41,085 nt of DNA, taken from the NCBI GenBank assembly GCA_031254805.1, contig JAIRTP010000051.1:1-41085 (forward strand). The letters are read 5' to 3'. The position numbers were made by a program, and so were the translations under genes. This DNA is from Bacteroidales bacterium (lineage in GTDB: Bacteria > Bacteroidota > Bacteroidia > Bacteroidales > WRLA01). Below are positions 1-14,900 of this stretch, one piece after another; positions within the stretch are counted from its first letter, which is position 1; the number at the start of each line of letters is the position of its first letter. The notes beneath the pieces are model-generated. The model worked only from the letters and a program-made list of their open reading frames with translations, searched no databases and was not told the origin of the DNA.

Positions 1-3000
1 GTTCCTTCGTACCATTGATATGCCGGATTTTGATATTCTTCGCTATTGGTCACTCGGATCGTTACGGCTCCTTCGGCGCCGCATATGTTCGGATTTTGTA
101 GATTCGGATAGGTCGACAATTGGGGCGTCGCTATTTGTTGCGTCGACATGGTTATTACCTCCGGCTGCGATGTGGACGAACAGCCGCCGTCTACTACTTG
201 GACGAAGTATATGCCGGCTTCCTCAGCAAAATAGCTGGCTTCAGATCCCTGCTGCACCACTTCCGAGTCTCTGTACCATATATACTGCGGCGCAACGTAC
301 GCCTGAACCGTGCTTACGGTCAGCTTGATGAATCCGCCAACGCAGATATTTTTCTCATCAGGAATTTTACTGATAATGGGTTTTGCTATTTCGGTATTAC
401 CGTCAAAAATGATCTCTTTTTCGGTAGACAGCGCCGCGCATTCGCCGTCGAGAACGACTAAGCGATATTTTCCGGGCGTTGAAACGGTCAAGATATATCC
501 TTGCTTGTCGTTTATATTATACGTGTTGTTATCGTATGCGTAGTTGTCTTTGAACCATCGATATGTTTCCGTTCCGTTGGTAAAGTCTTCAGGGTTTTCG
601 AAACGTAATATTACGCTTCCTTCTTTGCCGCATATTTTGCCGGCATTTGCCAAACTGGATATTTCCGGAGTGTTGATGCTGTTCGCGCCTTTCTCTACTG
701 TTATTGCGCTTGAATAAGCGCTACATGTTGATGGAACAGAAATAATCACTTTGATTTGATAGTTTCCTGCTTGCGTAACTTCCAAAGCGGGCGTGTTTCC
801 TGCTATTGCTGCGCCGTTTAAATACCATTCATATGTAGGCTGATGATCAATAAACGCATCTTTATTTTCTAATTGTAATAAAACAGATCCGCCATTGCAT
901 ACTTTCAATGAAGAAGGAATGGCAACCAAATTCGGAATGCCGGGCATTGAGCAGCCGTCGTTTTCTATATTGATGTTCATCGACCACGACGCGCATTCGC
1001 CGTCTACTGCTAATACTTTATAAATTCCTTCAACATTGGTTGTGATAACCGTATTTCCGCGTTCGGCAACTAATTCTTCTGTTCCTCTGTACCAATAGAA
1101 GATAACGTCTGCGCTATAATCTGTCGTAGCATTGTCGATTGTAACCGTTACATTGCCTCCGTTAGGAATTGACGGAGGCGTTACAGATATTTCCGGACGT
1201 TCTATACTGCCTGTTTCATCGTAGTTGACGACGATCGGAGAAGAGATTGAGCTGCATCCGTTATCGTCTACTACGCGTACATAATAAACGCCGTTTGTAG
1301 TTGCCGACAATTGGAATTTATCCTCTCCGGTTATTATTTGATTATTTTGATACCATTGATAAGAAGCGTAAGAAGAGGCATTGTTCAATGATAAAACAAC
1401 TACGCCGTATTTGCCGCATATTGTACTCCCTGTCGACGGCATTGAAATTACTGTCGGCGGCGTAATTGTACCTGTTCCTTCTCCTAACGTGATCGTATTG
1501 GAAAATACGGAACATGCGTTTTGTTTTACGTGTAATCTGTAATTATCAGCCTTTTCCGCAATATGCCAATTGTCGGTAGCTCCGGTTATCGGCGTCAATC
1601 CTTTATACCATTGATAAGTTGCTCCCGCGTAATGATCAGGATTGACCAAAGCCAATATGACTTTTCCGTTAGGTTCGCAAATTTTGGTTTCTCCATGCAA
1701 TGAGGCGATAGTTACAAGTAAAGCTGTTCCGTCAATAACTTCTTCTATATCGGAAACGGCCGTACATCCGCCCGATTTGACAACTACGAAATAATTTCCT
1801 GTTTCGGATACTGTTAAGCTTTCTTCTGTTCCGATAATATTATCTTCATAATTTTTATACCATGCGTAAGTTGTTCCGCCGGGATATGCGGTTTCTACGG
1901 TAAGGATTACAAAACTGTTATCGCCGCACAAAGTACCGTTGACTGGATCGCGAGAAACGATCAACTTGTCAATAACGTCGCCCGATACGGGATCAATAGT
2001 GAGAACGTCCGACCTCATAATACATTCATCTACGGTAATGCGCAGTTGATAATCTCCGGATTCTTTTACTATCAATGTCTTTTTAGTTCCCAATTCTCCG
2101 GTAATGTCGACTCCGTTTTTAATCCATTGATAATCTATGGAAGAAGGAGCGTACATGCTTGCATTGGAGAGATGTAGCAATAAACCGCCGTCTTCGCATA
2201 ATTTGGTTTGTCCTGTAGTTGATGCAATAGCCGGTTTTTCAAACTGCGTTGCGCTTTGTCTTATCTCGATAATTCCTATGGAGGTACAATTGCTTACTGT
2301 TATTACGGCGATATAAATTCCTTCTTCGGTGGCCGTATAAGTTGACGTGACGCTTAACGGATCGCTGTATGTGAAATCTTTATACCATTGATAAGAAGCC
2401 GAAGACATAGCGCTGAAATTTGTCTCGTTGATTGTTACTTGACTTCCATTTCCGCACAACATTTTAGTTTCAGGATCAGTTGTGAATGCAGGATCGCCGA
2501 TCATGGCAATATTAGGCGTTAGTTTAATTATATTTGAAACTAGAATACAGCCATCTATCGTTATTTGTAGTTGATATTCTTGATCGTCGTTAACGATAAG
2601 CATCTCTCTGGATCCTTCTGCGCCGGTCATTTTTACGCCGTTTCTGAGCCATTGATAAGATATGTTTTGTCCGGAATAATTTTCTTTATTCAAAATAGAC
2701 AATATCGCCTTTCCGCCCAGCGTACATAGGATATTGGTTCCGTTAACGGTTCCTATTTCCGGAGCGTCGATTGTAGCTCCGCTATCATTGACCTCGATAG
2801 TACCAACCGTTGTACAACTATTTGCCGATACAACGACGACGTAAACGCCTGCTTGAGTTACGGTATAAGTAGACGTAACGCTGAGCGGCGTTCCGTGGAT
2901 AAAATCTTTATACCATTGATAAGTTGCTCCCAATGCGACATATTTTGTCTCTGAAATTACTACTTTACTTCCTTTGCCGCACAATGTGGCAGATTCGGGA

Positions 3001-6000
3001 TCGATTGTAAAAACAGGATTCTCAATCATAGCGACATTCGCTATCAATTTGATTATATTGGATGCAAGTATACAACCCTCTACGGTTATTTGCAATTGAT
3101 ATTTTCCGGTATCTTCAACGATGAGCATTTCTCTGGATCCTTCTACGCCCGCTATTTTTATGTCATTTTTAAACCATTGATATGCGACTTCATATCCGGC
3201 ATATTCTTCTTTGTTAAGTATGCTTAACAACGATTTTCCGCCGATCGAACAGATAATATTCGATCCGTTGACAGCGCCGATAAACGGAGCGCCGAAATTT
3301 GATCCGCTATCTTTAATCTCAATAACGCCAACATTGGTACATCCGTTAAATGACACAACTGCAATATATGTTCCTGCTTCTGTAGCCGTATAACTTGAAG
3401 TCGTACTTAGCGGCGTTCCGTAAACAAAATCCTTAAACCATTCGTAAGTAGCTCCTAAGGCGCCGAATGTCGTTTCCGTAATAGTTACTTGGCTGTTTTC
3501 GCCGCATAACGTTCCCGTTTGAGGTTTCGTATCGAAAGCAACCGGATCAATCATGGCAACATTGGGAATCAATGTAATAGAATTTGATACTAAAATGCAA
3601 CCGTCAATGCTGATTTTTAATTGATATGTCGCGTTATCGTTTACAATGAGCATTTCTCTTTCGCCTTCTGCGCCGGTTATTTTTTCATCGTTTCTGAACC
3701 ATTGAAGAGAAATATTTTTTCCTGAATAGCTCTCTTTGTTTAATAATGCAACAAGAACATTTCCGTTTTCCGTACACCATATATTAGTTCCGTTCGTACT
3801 TCCGATGACGGGAGCGTCCAATGAAGTTTCATGATTTTCTACTTCGACGACTCCTGCTGTTGTGCAAGCGCCTGATTGTACCACGACTAAATAAGTTCCT
3901 GCTTCGGATACTTTGATTTCCGGCGTAGTAGCTATGACTGTATTCATATAATCTTTATACCAAGCGAAAGAGGCTCCTTCAAAATTGGAGACGGATAAAG
4001 TTACGATACTACTTTCACCGCAAAGATTTCCTGATTCCGGTTCTTGAGCAATTGCAGGCGGATCAATAGTATTACTTTCTGATTTTACAACATGATATGT
4101 ATTGGATATCAAAACGCATCCGCTTACGGAAAGATATAAGGAATAAGCGCCTTCTTCGGTTGCCAGATATATCTCGTTTCTACCTAATTCGGAATCTATT
4201 TTCACGCCGTTTTTCAACCATTGAAATTCTAATGCGCCGTAAGGAGCGTAATTGACTTGATTGTTTAAGTTCAACAATATGCTTCCGCCATCTTCGCACA
4301 ATTGCGATTGATTGGTTGTTGAAGCGATGACAGGCGTCTCTAATGACGAACTTCCGGCGCTTATGACAATCGCTCCAACAGTCGTACAGATTCCGTCATA
4401 AACTTCAACTAAATAATTTCCGGCTTCTCTTACCGTCAATATGTGCGTATTATTACCTTGAATCGGAGTTTCATCTTTGTACCAGAAGTAAGATGTTCCG
4501 GATTCGTACAAATTGTGATTTGAAACGGCGATCTCGACAAAACTGTTAGATCCGCATAATTCTCCTGAAGCGGGAACCGTACTAAAAGTGGGCTCGTTTA
4601 TTTCATTACCTCCGCCATATTCATTTATTGATGTAGATTGCGAATATGCCGAACAATTGCCTACTTCTACATATAATTTATAGCTTCCTGCATCGGTAAC
4701 GATAAGCATGTAACTATTTTCATTTGGTAATAACAGTTCGTCTTTGTACCATTGGAAAATTGCTCCGATATATTCGGTAGAGAGATGATCATCCATTCTC
4801 AAGATCAATTTTCCGTTGCCGTCGCATAAATGATAATTCTCCGTATTGGAAGATATCGAAACAGTCAGGATAGAAGAGGAAGATGTTATTTCAACCAAAG
4901 AGGATGCTGCCGAACAATCTTTGTCGACTACCTGTACAAAATATACGCCTTCTTCTTCTACATAGATTAAAGAAGATGATTCTGTTAGTAATTCATTATT
5001 TCTAAACCAATTATAAGTGGCTTCGGGATAGAGCATATCGGCGTTTTCAACATATAAAGCGACGCTGCTTTCCGGTCCGCAAAGCTCGCCATTGACAGGA
5101 GATTTTAATAAAGTAGGAGCATTAATGTTTCCGCCGCCGTCTTTGGTTACTTCAAAAGGCATGGAAAATCCCGAACAGTTACCTTCTATAACTTCAATAC
5201 GATATTCTCCTGCGGTTGTTACGATAAGCAGAGGATCGGTTGCGTTTCCTATGATATTATTATTTTGATCATGCCATCTGAATGTAACGAATTCGCTATA
5301 GTCCGAACGGTTTTCCAGCATGAGAATAATCGATCCGTTTTCTTCGCATATATTATTATCTCCGGAAGTGGAATAAATTCGAGGTTTTATAGTAGAACCG
5401 CCGCCTGATACTACATTGGCGGGCAGAGACATGGATGCGCAATTGCCTTCGAGTACGACTACATGATAGTTCCCTATGGTCGCCGTTTCATATTCGTCCA
5501 TATCAATGCCTTCTTCTACTATTGTAGTTCCTCTGTACCACTTATATAAAGAACCGGATTGATATTGATCGCTGTTTTCGACATAAATAATTACGCTTCC
5601 GCCGTCTGTACATAAATATCCTGTTGGCGGATTCATATTCAAATGCGGTTTTTCTATACTGCCTGATGGATTCGATTCTACTTCTATCGAAGTGGAGAAA
5701 GCTGCGCAGTTTTCTAAGGCCACGCGTATGCGATAGCTTCCTGTTTCTGTTGCATAGTAAACCGTTTGTTGTCCTTCGGATCCGGAAATCGGATCTCTTC
5801 CGTTATACCATTGTATTGCATATCCCTCAAACATATCCGGATTTTCGAACGTCAAAACTACGACGCCGTTTTCTCCGCAAATTTTATAATCGGGATAAGG
5901 AATAGCTGAAATAATCGGGTCGTTTTTTATATCTCCAAAAGGAGAATTGTTGACTTCTTGTTCTTTAGATATAGTGGCGCATGCTCCGTCGACAACTACG

Positions 6001-9000
6001 ACAGAATAATCTCCTTCGGTTTTTGCTTCATAAATAGTTAAATCGGCGCCTCTTTCCACTACGGTATTTCCGTTGAACCAAATATAAATACTTCCTTGTG
6101 AGAAATCTTCAGGGTTAGCCACCGAGAGCAATACGCTGCTATATATGCCGCATATTTGTCCGTTTTGCGGATCAATAGTCAGTTGCGGCTCTTTTCTATC
6201 GCTGGCTGTTTTGGTTACTTCGACGGGATCGGATATCACGCTACAATCTCCATAACTTATACGAAGGCGATAACTTCCCGCTTCTCTTGCGCGATAAATT
6301 TTGGAAGTAGCTCCGACAATAGAGATATTGTTTTTATACCATCTATAAGTAATATTGTCTCCGATTAGGTCGTCTCTCTCTCTTAAAGAGAGAACGACTA
6401 CGCCATAATCTCCGCAAATATTGTTTTGAAGAGGTTCCGAATTGATTTCCGGACGATCTTCAAACGGAGAATTTGCATCATAAGTCAACGTTTTGTATTC
6501 CGACAAAGCGACGCAACCGTCGGGGAAGATGGCTTGTAAATAATATCTTCCTTTAGCTTGCGAACCTATTGCTTCGTAGAATGGTTCCGTTCCTTCTTTT
6601 ATAATACTGTTTTCATGGAACCATACAAATTTAGTTCCCGTGGCATAATCTTGATGATCTTTGACGGTAAGCATGACGCTTCCATATTCTCCGCAAATTA
6701 CCGTGCTTGCCGATGCTGTGAAATCCGGCTGCGTCGTAGCTCCGCCCGGACGTTCGGTAAGACTAATAGGATCGGAGAAAGTAGAACAATTGCCGTCGTA
6801 AATGCGCAGACGATATGTTCCGCCTTCTGTCGCCGTATAATAACGTTCCGATTGCGTCGGCACGATCGGAGCATTGTCTTTGAACCACTGCAACGACATT
6901 CCTTGATAATTTTCGGGATTCGCCAACCCTATGACAACGCTTCCGTAATTATCGCAAATAAAATTGACGTTCGGCGGCGAAGTTACCAGTTCTACCGGCG
7001 AATGAACGCTGCTTGAAGAAGGCATGATCTCTATCTCTTCTGAAATGGAAGAGCAACCATTACTCAATACATGTACAAAATAGATCCCCGGTTTATCTAC
7101 ATATAAAGCTGAACTCGTTTCGTTTAACCTTTCATTATTTCCGTTATACCAAATAAATGTAGTTTGGTCGGGGTTAAATGAAGAAGCGTTAGAAACTTTA
7201 ATAAGAACTATGCCGTTTTCGCAAATAATCTTAGCGTTTGGAATAATTTCCAAAATCGGTTTTTGAACCATATATCCCGATATCGATTTGGGGTTTATAA
7301 TAATGGAAGATGAAAAAGAAGAACAATTTCCATCAACAACTTGAAGCTTGTATTCGCCGTCGGCGGCGGCAAAATAGTATGGCTTTGTCGCATTCGCTAT
7401 TTTTGTTGTTCCTTTATACCATTGATATTGAGGATTTGAATAAGGGATAGTCTCCATATTAAGGCGCAGTAGTTGAGCCGAATTACCGGCGCAAAGATCA
7501 TTTCCGCCTTCAGAATTGACGACAGGTTTAGTAATGTTTGTACCGCCCTGGAAAATAACGAACGGAAGCGATTCCGAAGCACAAGGATTTCCAACCACAT
7601 ATACCGTATAACTTCCTGTTTCGGTAACAAAGCATCTGTCGAGATCAACGCCGGCCGTATAATATATTCCGTCTTTGATCCAATAATAAGTCGCTCCGAT
7701 AAAAGATGATGCGTTTTCTACATATAATAATATTTCGCCATTGTTTCCGCATATTTGAGCGCCGTAAGGATCGCTTTTTATGACAGGTTTTACAGTAGGT
7801 ATTTCATAAGTATTTACCTGAATAGGATCGGACAATCCTGTACATCCCGATTCATTCATAACGACTTGCAGACGATATTTGTCTATCGTGCTGACTCCTG
7901 AATTATCCCATGTCGCTCTTAATATCGAATCTGTCTCATTTTCAAGAGGTATATTATTCCTAAACCATTGGAAAGTTGCATTGGTGTAATTTTGAGGAGA
8001 TTTCAGTTTGAGAATTACCGTTCCTTCTCTTCCGCAAATTTGCAAATTTGCAGAACCCAGGATATGTATTTCGGGTTTTGTAATGCTTCCCGCGCCGGGA
8101 GAGACGGTTATATTTTCCGACATTGTCCAACAAGAGCCGTCCAAAACGGCTACAGTATAAGCGCCCGTTTCCGTCGCTACTAAAGAAGGCGTATTTTCTG
8201 TTAAAATAACAACGCCGTCTTTTGTCCATGTATATTCCGGATTGGAATAATCCGTATAATTCGTAATGTGTAAAATCGCGCCTCCGCTGTTTGCATTACA
8301 GATATCTTTACCTATATTTTTCAGATTTGGTTTCGCTATGCTTCCCGATACGGTAAGCGTAACAGGTTGAGAAGGCGCCGATGTAACCGTAGGAGATCCT
8401 ACGGTCGGCGCCGCCGTTACGGTTGCCGTGTAGACGCCGGCAATATCGGTAACTAAAAGAGGCTCTGTAGTGGCTTCTGTTCCTTGCAAAGCTACTCCGT
8501 TGCGATACCATTGATATACAGGATTTATATATTCGTGATGATTTATTACTTCGATAAATGCCATTCCTTTGCCTTCATTGTCATTACAAATATTGTTGCT
8601 TTCGGGCGTTGACTTCAATTGAGGCGGATTAAGATAAGCTCCGTTTACCTCTAAATGATAAGATTTGCTATTGGCCGCGCAGCCGTTGTTGTAAATTGCT
8701 TGAACAAAATAGGTTCCCGATACCAACTCGTCATTTAAAGTAATGGTATGAGTAACTTCGACGCCAAAAGGAGGCGCGCTGACTTTGAGGAATCCTTCAT
8801 GGCTATACCATCTGTATTCAATTGCATTGGGATCGACGGCTACTGTTAAAAGCGCCTTGTCAGGCATTTGTCCGCCTACATATATTGTCCCTGTCATAGG
8901 ATCTGCCGTTAGATCGGCTACAGGATCGGGAATAAGGACGGGTTTTACTGCTGAAGATCCGTTTAAGTATTCTACGTCGAATCTGTATGAATAAGTGATA

Positions 9001-11900
9001 CAGCCGTTTCCGTCAGTTATTTGCAAACGATAATGTCCCGCTCCCATGGTAGCGTCGACAATCAATAATAATTTTGTCTCTCCGATAATAGATTGCTCGT
9101 CTTTGAACCATTGATAAGAGGGGTTATTAAAATCTTCGGGATTTTGCAAACGTATGATGACTGTTCCGTTAGGGCCGCAAATATTTTGGCTGCTCGGAAT
9201 TATCGACATCTCCGGAATTCTGATCGAATTACCGGATTGCGTAATCGTTTCGAATCCTGATACCGCAGAGCATCCATTAGCGTCGTATATTTGTGCAAAA
9301 TATACTCCCGGTTCTCTTGCGTAGAGAACCGGCGAAGTTTGTCCGCTCAATATCTCATTATCTTTAAACCAAATAAAAGTAGCGTTAGGGAACAAGATGT
9401 TATGATTTTTAATTCTTATCTGTACTACGCTGTTGATACATACATTATTACTCGGGTCTAATTCCAATTCGGGGCTGTTATTGATTATTCCTCCGCTTGA
9501 TTCAACATTAATATTATTGGATAAAGCCGAACAGGAACCCGTTGATACCAATAAACGATAAACGCCTTGTTCGCGGGCAATGTAAAGTGGCTCATTTGCT
9601 CCGGCGATAGGCATATCATTTTTGAACCATTGATAGGAAAGCGCTCCGACGATCGTATTGGTCAATTTCATCACAACAACGCCTTCTCCGCCACATAGCG
9701 CATTGTTGCCTGTTGTAGAAGCAATTTGCGGATTGGAAATCGTATTGTTGTTTTTGGTTAAATTAAATGTTTCCGTAATTTTAGAACACTCTCCGGAAAC
9801 AATTTGAACATAATAACGGCCTTCTTCTGTCGCTTCGTAACTGTATTTGCCGCCTGTTTGTACGATAACGTCGTTGCGATACCATATAAATGCAGGATTA
9901 ATATAAGAAGAAGCATTGTAAACTAACAATAAAATGCTGCCATTGTTTCCGCATATTTGTCCGCTGGCAGGATATCTTTGGAATACAGGCTCCGGCATAT
10001 TGTTATCTTCATATGTCAATACGTCGAAAGGATCTGATAAAGCAGAACACTCTCCGTCGATAAGCCGGACTTGATATTTACCTTCCGCAGTCGCTCGGAA
10101 TGTAGGCATGTTAAGTCCTAAATCCGAAATAACTTTTCCGTCTTTGTACCATACATATTGAACGTTTTGCAGATTGCTCACAATATTTTCTACTTGAAGT
10201 ATTAATACTCCGTGATTTCCGCATACATAATGAGTTCCCGATGGAGAAGTAATAACAGGCTTTTTAATCTCGCCGGTTTCAGATTTTGCAACTGTTATAA
10301 AGTTATCCGAAATAGCGGAGCAGCCGTTTGCAACTACGCGTACCATATACGATCCCTCTATGGTAGCAAAATATAGAGGATTGTTGCTTGCTTGAACCAT
10401 TTCGCTTCCTCTATACCATCTATAAGTAGGATTGTCGCCATATTCTATATAGTTTGACACATAGAGTAACGCGCTTCCGTCTTCTTCGCAAATCTTACCA
10501 TTAGGAGGCTCAAGCGTTAAAACAGGCGCCCTAAAATTGGTAGTAGTTCCTTGAGTTATTTCTTGCTCATTAGAGAAAATAGAACAGTTCCCTTCGGCTA
10601 CCAATACTTTGTATCTCCCTGGGGTACGAACTACATAACCGTAATCAGTTTGATCGTATTGCGGGATGCCGTCTTTAAACCACAGATAAGTTTGTCCGGC
10701 TTTAATATATTCTGCCTGAATGCGCAATGCGACTATACTTTGCGGACCGCAAAGTTCATAAATCTCGTATGTGCTATGAATGGATATATTATCAATACTA
10801 TTCTCAGAATGTCGTATTTCTTCAATATCGGAAATAGAGGTGCAATTCGACGATTTGATCATTACCACGTAGTCGCCTCCTTCGGTCACTTGATAGGCGG
10901 CATAATCCAATCCTGTGCCTTGGTATATGATTTTTCCATCTTTGTACCAAATATATTGCGCAGTTGCCAGATATTTGTCTGTATTGCTTACATATAATAA
11001 CATATTTCCGCCTTGACATAATTCTGTAGCGTCTGCCGGAATTTTTCCAAGCTGAGGAACTTCAATTTCTCCCTCTATAATCAGAGGCACCGTTAGTCCG
11101 GAAGAGAAAGCAGAGCATCCCGCCGTATTGGTGATCTGCAATGTATATGTTCCTTGCCGTCCTGCAATATACCAACTTAAATTAGCTCCGGAAATCGGGA
11201 CGTTTTCATAATACCATTGATAAGATGCAACGCTTGAGCTTGGAGGCGTGAGCATGGTTAATAGCGCTTTTCCTCCATATTGACACATCCTGTCGGGAGT
11301 TGAAGAAATTGTCGGCGGATTTATCGAATGGTTATCATCTCTTATCAGATTTACGACATCTTCTGAATGATTTCCGCAACTTCCTATAACTACATATACC
11401 TGATAATTGCCCGCTTCATTGGTATTGAGATAGGGATTTGTTCCTTGTCGATACAAAACGCTGTCTTTGATCCAATAGTAAATAGCCGAACTTGGATAGT
11501 CGTATGAATTGGTTACCTGCAAATTGACGTTTCCCGTATTACCGCAAATAATATTATTGGGAAAAGCTTGTAAACGGGGCGTATTAATATTTCCGTATCC
11601 GTTTTTTACATTGATCTCATTTATCGTAAATCCTTGACAGATATTCTCAATTACATAACATTTATATATTCCGGGTTCATTAGCAAAATATATCTGCGAC
11701 GTAGCGTCGTTAATGACTTGGTCGTTAATATACCATTGATAAATAGGCGTATGCTGAGAAGGGGATGCCGGATTTGCTATTAACATCACCGAAGCGCTAT
11801 CTCCGCAAAGCGTTGCCGATGAAGGCGTTGCCGAAATAGCATAGACCAAATAAGGGCAATCTATCCCTTTCATTAAGTTATTGGATAAATTACAGTCCAT
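1..11900 (-). repeat. Tandem array of 45 Ig-like domain repeats inside the giant gene
   Basis: Counting the conserved Y-x-W codon motif (plus-strand ccattgata and variants) gives 45 copies from about 11731 down to about 13. The average spacing is about 262 bases (87 residues). Spacing varies only a little (about 250-300), as expected for one domain per unit. Most units are strongly diverged in DNA, so the array is old apart from the 2.27-3.83 kb stretch. Each unit keeps a cysteine before the central Trp and another after it. Confidence 0.85.
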
Positions 11901-14900
11901 ATAATTTGTCGCAGGAAAATGTCCGCCGTCGTCGATGATTCGCGCCCAAATAATGCGATTGTTAAATTGACCTGTAATAGTATATTCCCTTTCATAAGTT
12001 TCTCCGGGGAAGATATCTCGTCCGACGATTAATGTTTGAATAAATGTTGCACTTGCAAAATTATCGACGTTTACGGCATTTGCATAAAAAGCAATAGGCG
12101 TATTAGCGTTGATAGAAGCTGTTCCGGTATTTCGAATAGTAAGCGTAACAGTAGCGCTTGTCGGATATTGTCCCGTGAAATTTATCCTTACTTTCATGTT
12201 CGAAAGAATGGCGTCGGGTTGGCGAACTACGGGGACGTATCTATGTCCTGCTTTTACTATCGGTTGCTGAGTCCACGAAGCATTGTAAGGCGTAATAATG
12301 TTGCCGTCGTCATCCAAATAATACGTCAATATCGGTTGCGGTTTGGTCGGCACCGTTAAATTTGCATTTATATGTAAGGGATCATATAATCCTTGGTTCC
12401 ATACCGGAGGACAAGGCGCCCACTTTTGATAACCGGGCGCATATTCATATACGGTAATAAAACTTCTTGTAGGCCCGGAAGATCCGTTGTCTCCGGAAGG
12501 ACGATTTGTAACAATAATATTGGCGCTTCCATCCATGTTCACGTCGGCAATAGCAGGCGCTTCAAAACCGGTACGGGAATAACAATCAGTACGGAAAAGA
12601 ATAGAAGGATGCGTTTCGGTAGCCGTAGAAGGAATATAGTCTGCGCCTCCTTTTTTCGGAGAAATAACCCTGATTGTATAAACGTCTCGATAACAGAGAT
12701 CTTTTGCCCCATCATTATCAAAGTCGAACATGGTTATTCCGGTAATATTGGAGTTATCCTGATGCCCTAAAGCCCAGCTTAATTTTAACCGATTTTCGAT
12801 GAGCGGTTCCCTGGCGTCGTAAGTCAATGCAAAAACATGCCCGCGCGTAGTGCGATCATTATCCCTGTTAAAAACCCTGTTAGAATTATTTGTTTGATTA
12901 TTATCCCAACCCGCGGCGGTTCCGCTATTGCCGGCAGTACCTCTTCTGAGGGTTTCATCCGACAACGGATGGAAGGGGATACCGCTTCTCCCTGCAACAG
13001 AAGCGTTACTCCTATTTATATATAGAGCGCCTGTAGTCAAACATATCTCCGGTAATTTTTTAGAATATCTAAAGCCGTCCCACCCATCTGATTTACCATT
13101 AATATCGCCTATGAATGGTATAGAGAAGTTGCCGTGATCGCCATCGGCGTAATAAGTTGTGACGGCTTTTGTTTCAATTGTTCCATTTGATGGATGATAG
13201 TTCCATGCGGCAATTAACCCAACATAGGAACGCGTTCTTCTAACATGCGTGAAATAAAGAATTTCCAATTGCCCATCTCCGTCAATATCGGCGACTCTTG
13301 TGAAGCCATCCGAGAGATAGAATGTTTTTTTTTCGCTACCGTTGCTGTTGACCGGAACATCAACGCTTGTCGGACCTTCTATTGTTTTATAGTTGTTAAA
13401 TATATGATTGGTTAGCGAGTTAAATTGAAATTTATGAATACGCGTGCCCGCAATAATTTCCAGTTCGCCGTCGTCGTCGATATCCACTATTGCTTTTACC
13501 TGATTGTATTGATCGGCATATACATTATAGCCGGGACGACGTCCTATCAGAGCGTGGTTGCGAATGTTATCTGAAGCGGATGGAGTGATATAATGATCAT
13601 CGCTATAACCTGCATAATAAAGCCCTGTCCCGCTGGATAAAGAACTGGGTCTCCAATTATAAGCGGGACCGTCCCATGCCATCAATAATGCTCCGGTTTG
13701 AGCATTATATATTTTATTATTAACAATTACTTCCGGAATTCCATCGCCGTTTAAATCGGTAATATAAGGCATGGCTGGACCAAATCCGTCTGCCCAATCA
13801 TTGTCTGTCGTAAGAGGCGCTTTGTGACCGACGCTTCCGTCCCACATTTTGGTAAATCCATTTATTAATCTAGTATATATATTGATAGTCGGTTTCAAAC
13901 AATATATTCGCCCGTTGGTTCCTGTTTCCACTACAATGACTTCGGTCAATCCGTCTCTATCTACATCCGCAATGGCCAATTGAGAAGGCGATCCGTGATA
14001 TGGAGTACTGCGAAGCCTGAATTGGTTTCCGGAGGCATAGTCCGCCCCTAAAGACTGGAGATCAAAACTTGTTAATAAGACTCCCGTTTGTCCGTCAAAG
14101 ACATTGATATAACGTCCGTATGCATCAAGGGAAGTACCTTTCGTAATTCCCAACGCAACCATTTCCGGTTTGCCGTCGCTATCAAGGTCTCCAACTAATG
14201 GAATAGAAAAACCGTCAATATAACAACTTTCGGGAGTGGTTGGCGTATTGAATTTTGTGTGAATGCCGAAAGTGACATTTTTCGGCATATTGTCAATACA
14301 TTCGGCATCTGCAGGAATTATGTTAAGCGGCAGATCATATTCTGGCGAGTATCTGTCCACGATAGATCTGCTTATTGAAAATACAGAACAATTGTTATCG
14401 CTGACCAGTACTTTATATACTCCTTCTTTGTCAACGATTATCTGAGGCGACGTTTGATTATACAAGGGTTCATCATTTTTAAACCAAAGATATGTCTGTC
14501 CCGGGAGAATACTGCTGGACGCCAAGTTCAGTTTAATTGAAGTATTTTCGTATGTTAATTCGTAAATGTCTCCTATTGAACTGATATACGGCGTATTTAT
14601 CGAAGTGGAGTTTCTTGTTAGTTCAATAATATTTGTCTTATAAGTAACGCCGGATATAACGATATCCGCTTGATATGTACCTGATTGGGTCTCAAAAATA
14701 TTTTGATTCCCCGATGTATTCGGGATTATGGCGCCGTTTCTATACCAATAAATATTACTTGCATAGGAAAAACTGCTTTCGTCAACGGATAATGTTACTA
14801 CCCCATTTGTCCCGCATAATACAGATGACGGAAAAGCGGAAATGGATAAGATTGCCCTAGCCGTAGTAGTTTCAGGAATTAATTGGCGCGCTTCCTCGTC

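Noticed and set aside
1-11900. CRISPR array or simple tandem DNA repeat
   Set aside because: The periodicity of about 262 bases is in frame and encodes diverged Ig-like domains. There are no short identical repeats with unique spacers.
20-14860. Many short plus-strand and off-frame minus-strand reading frames within 1-15503
   Set aside because: They lie opposite or out of frame with the unbroken giant gene, lack recognisable domains and read as shadows of the repeats.
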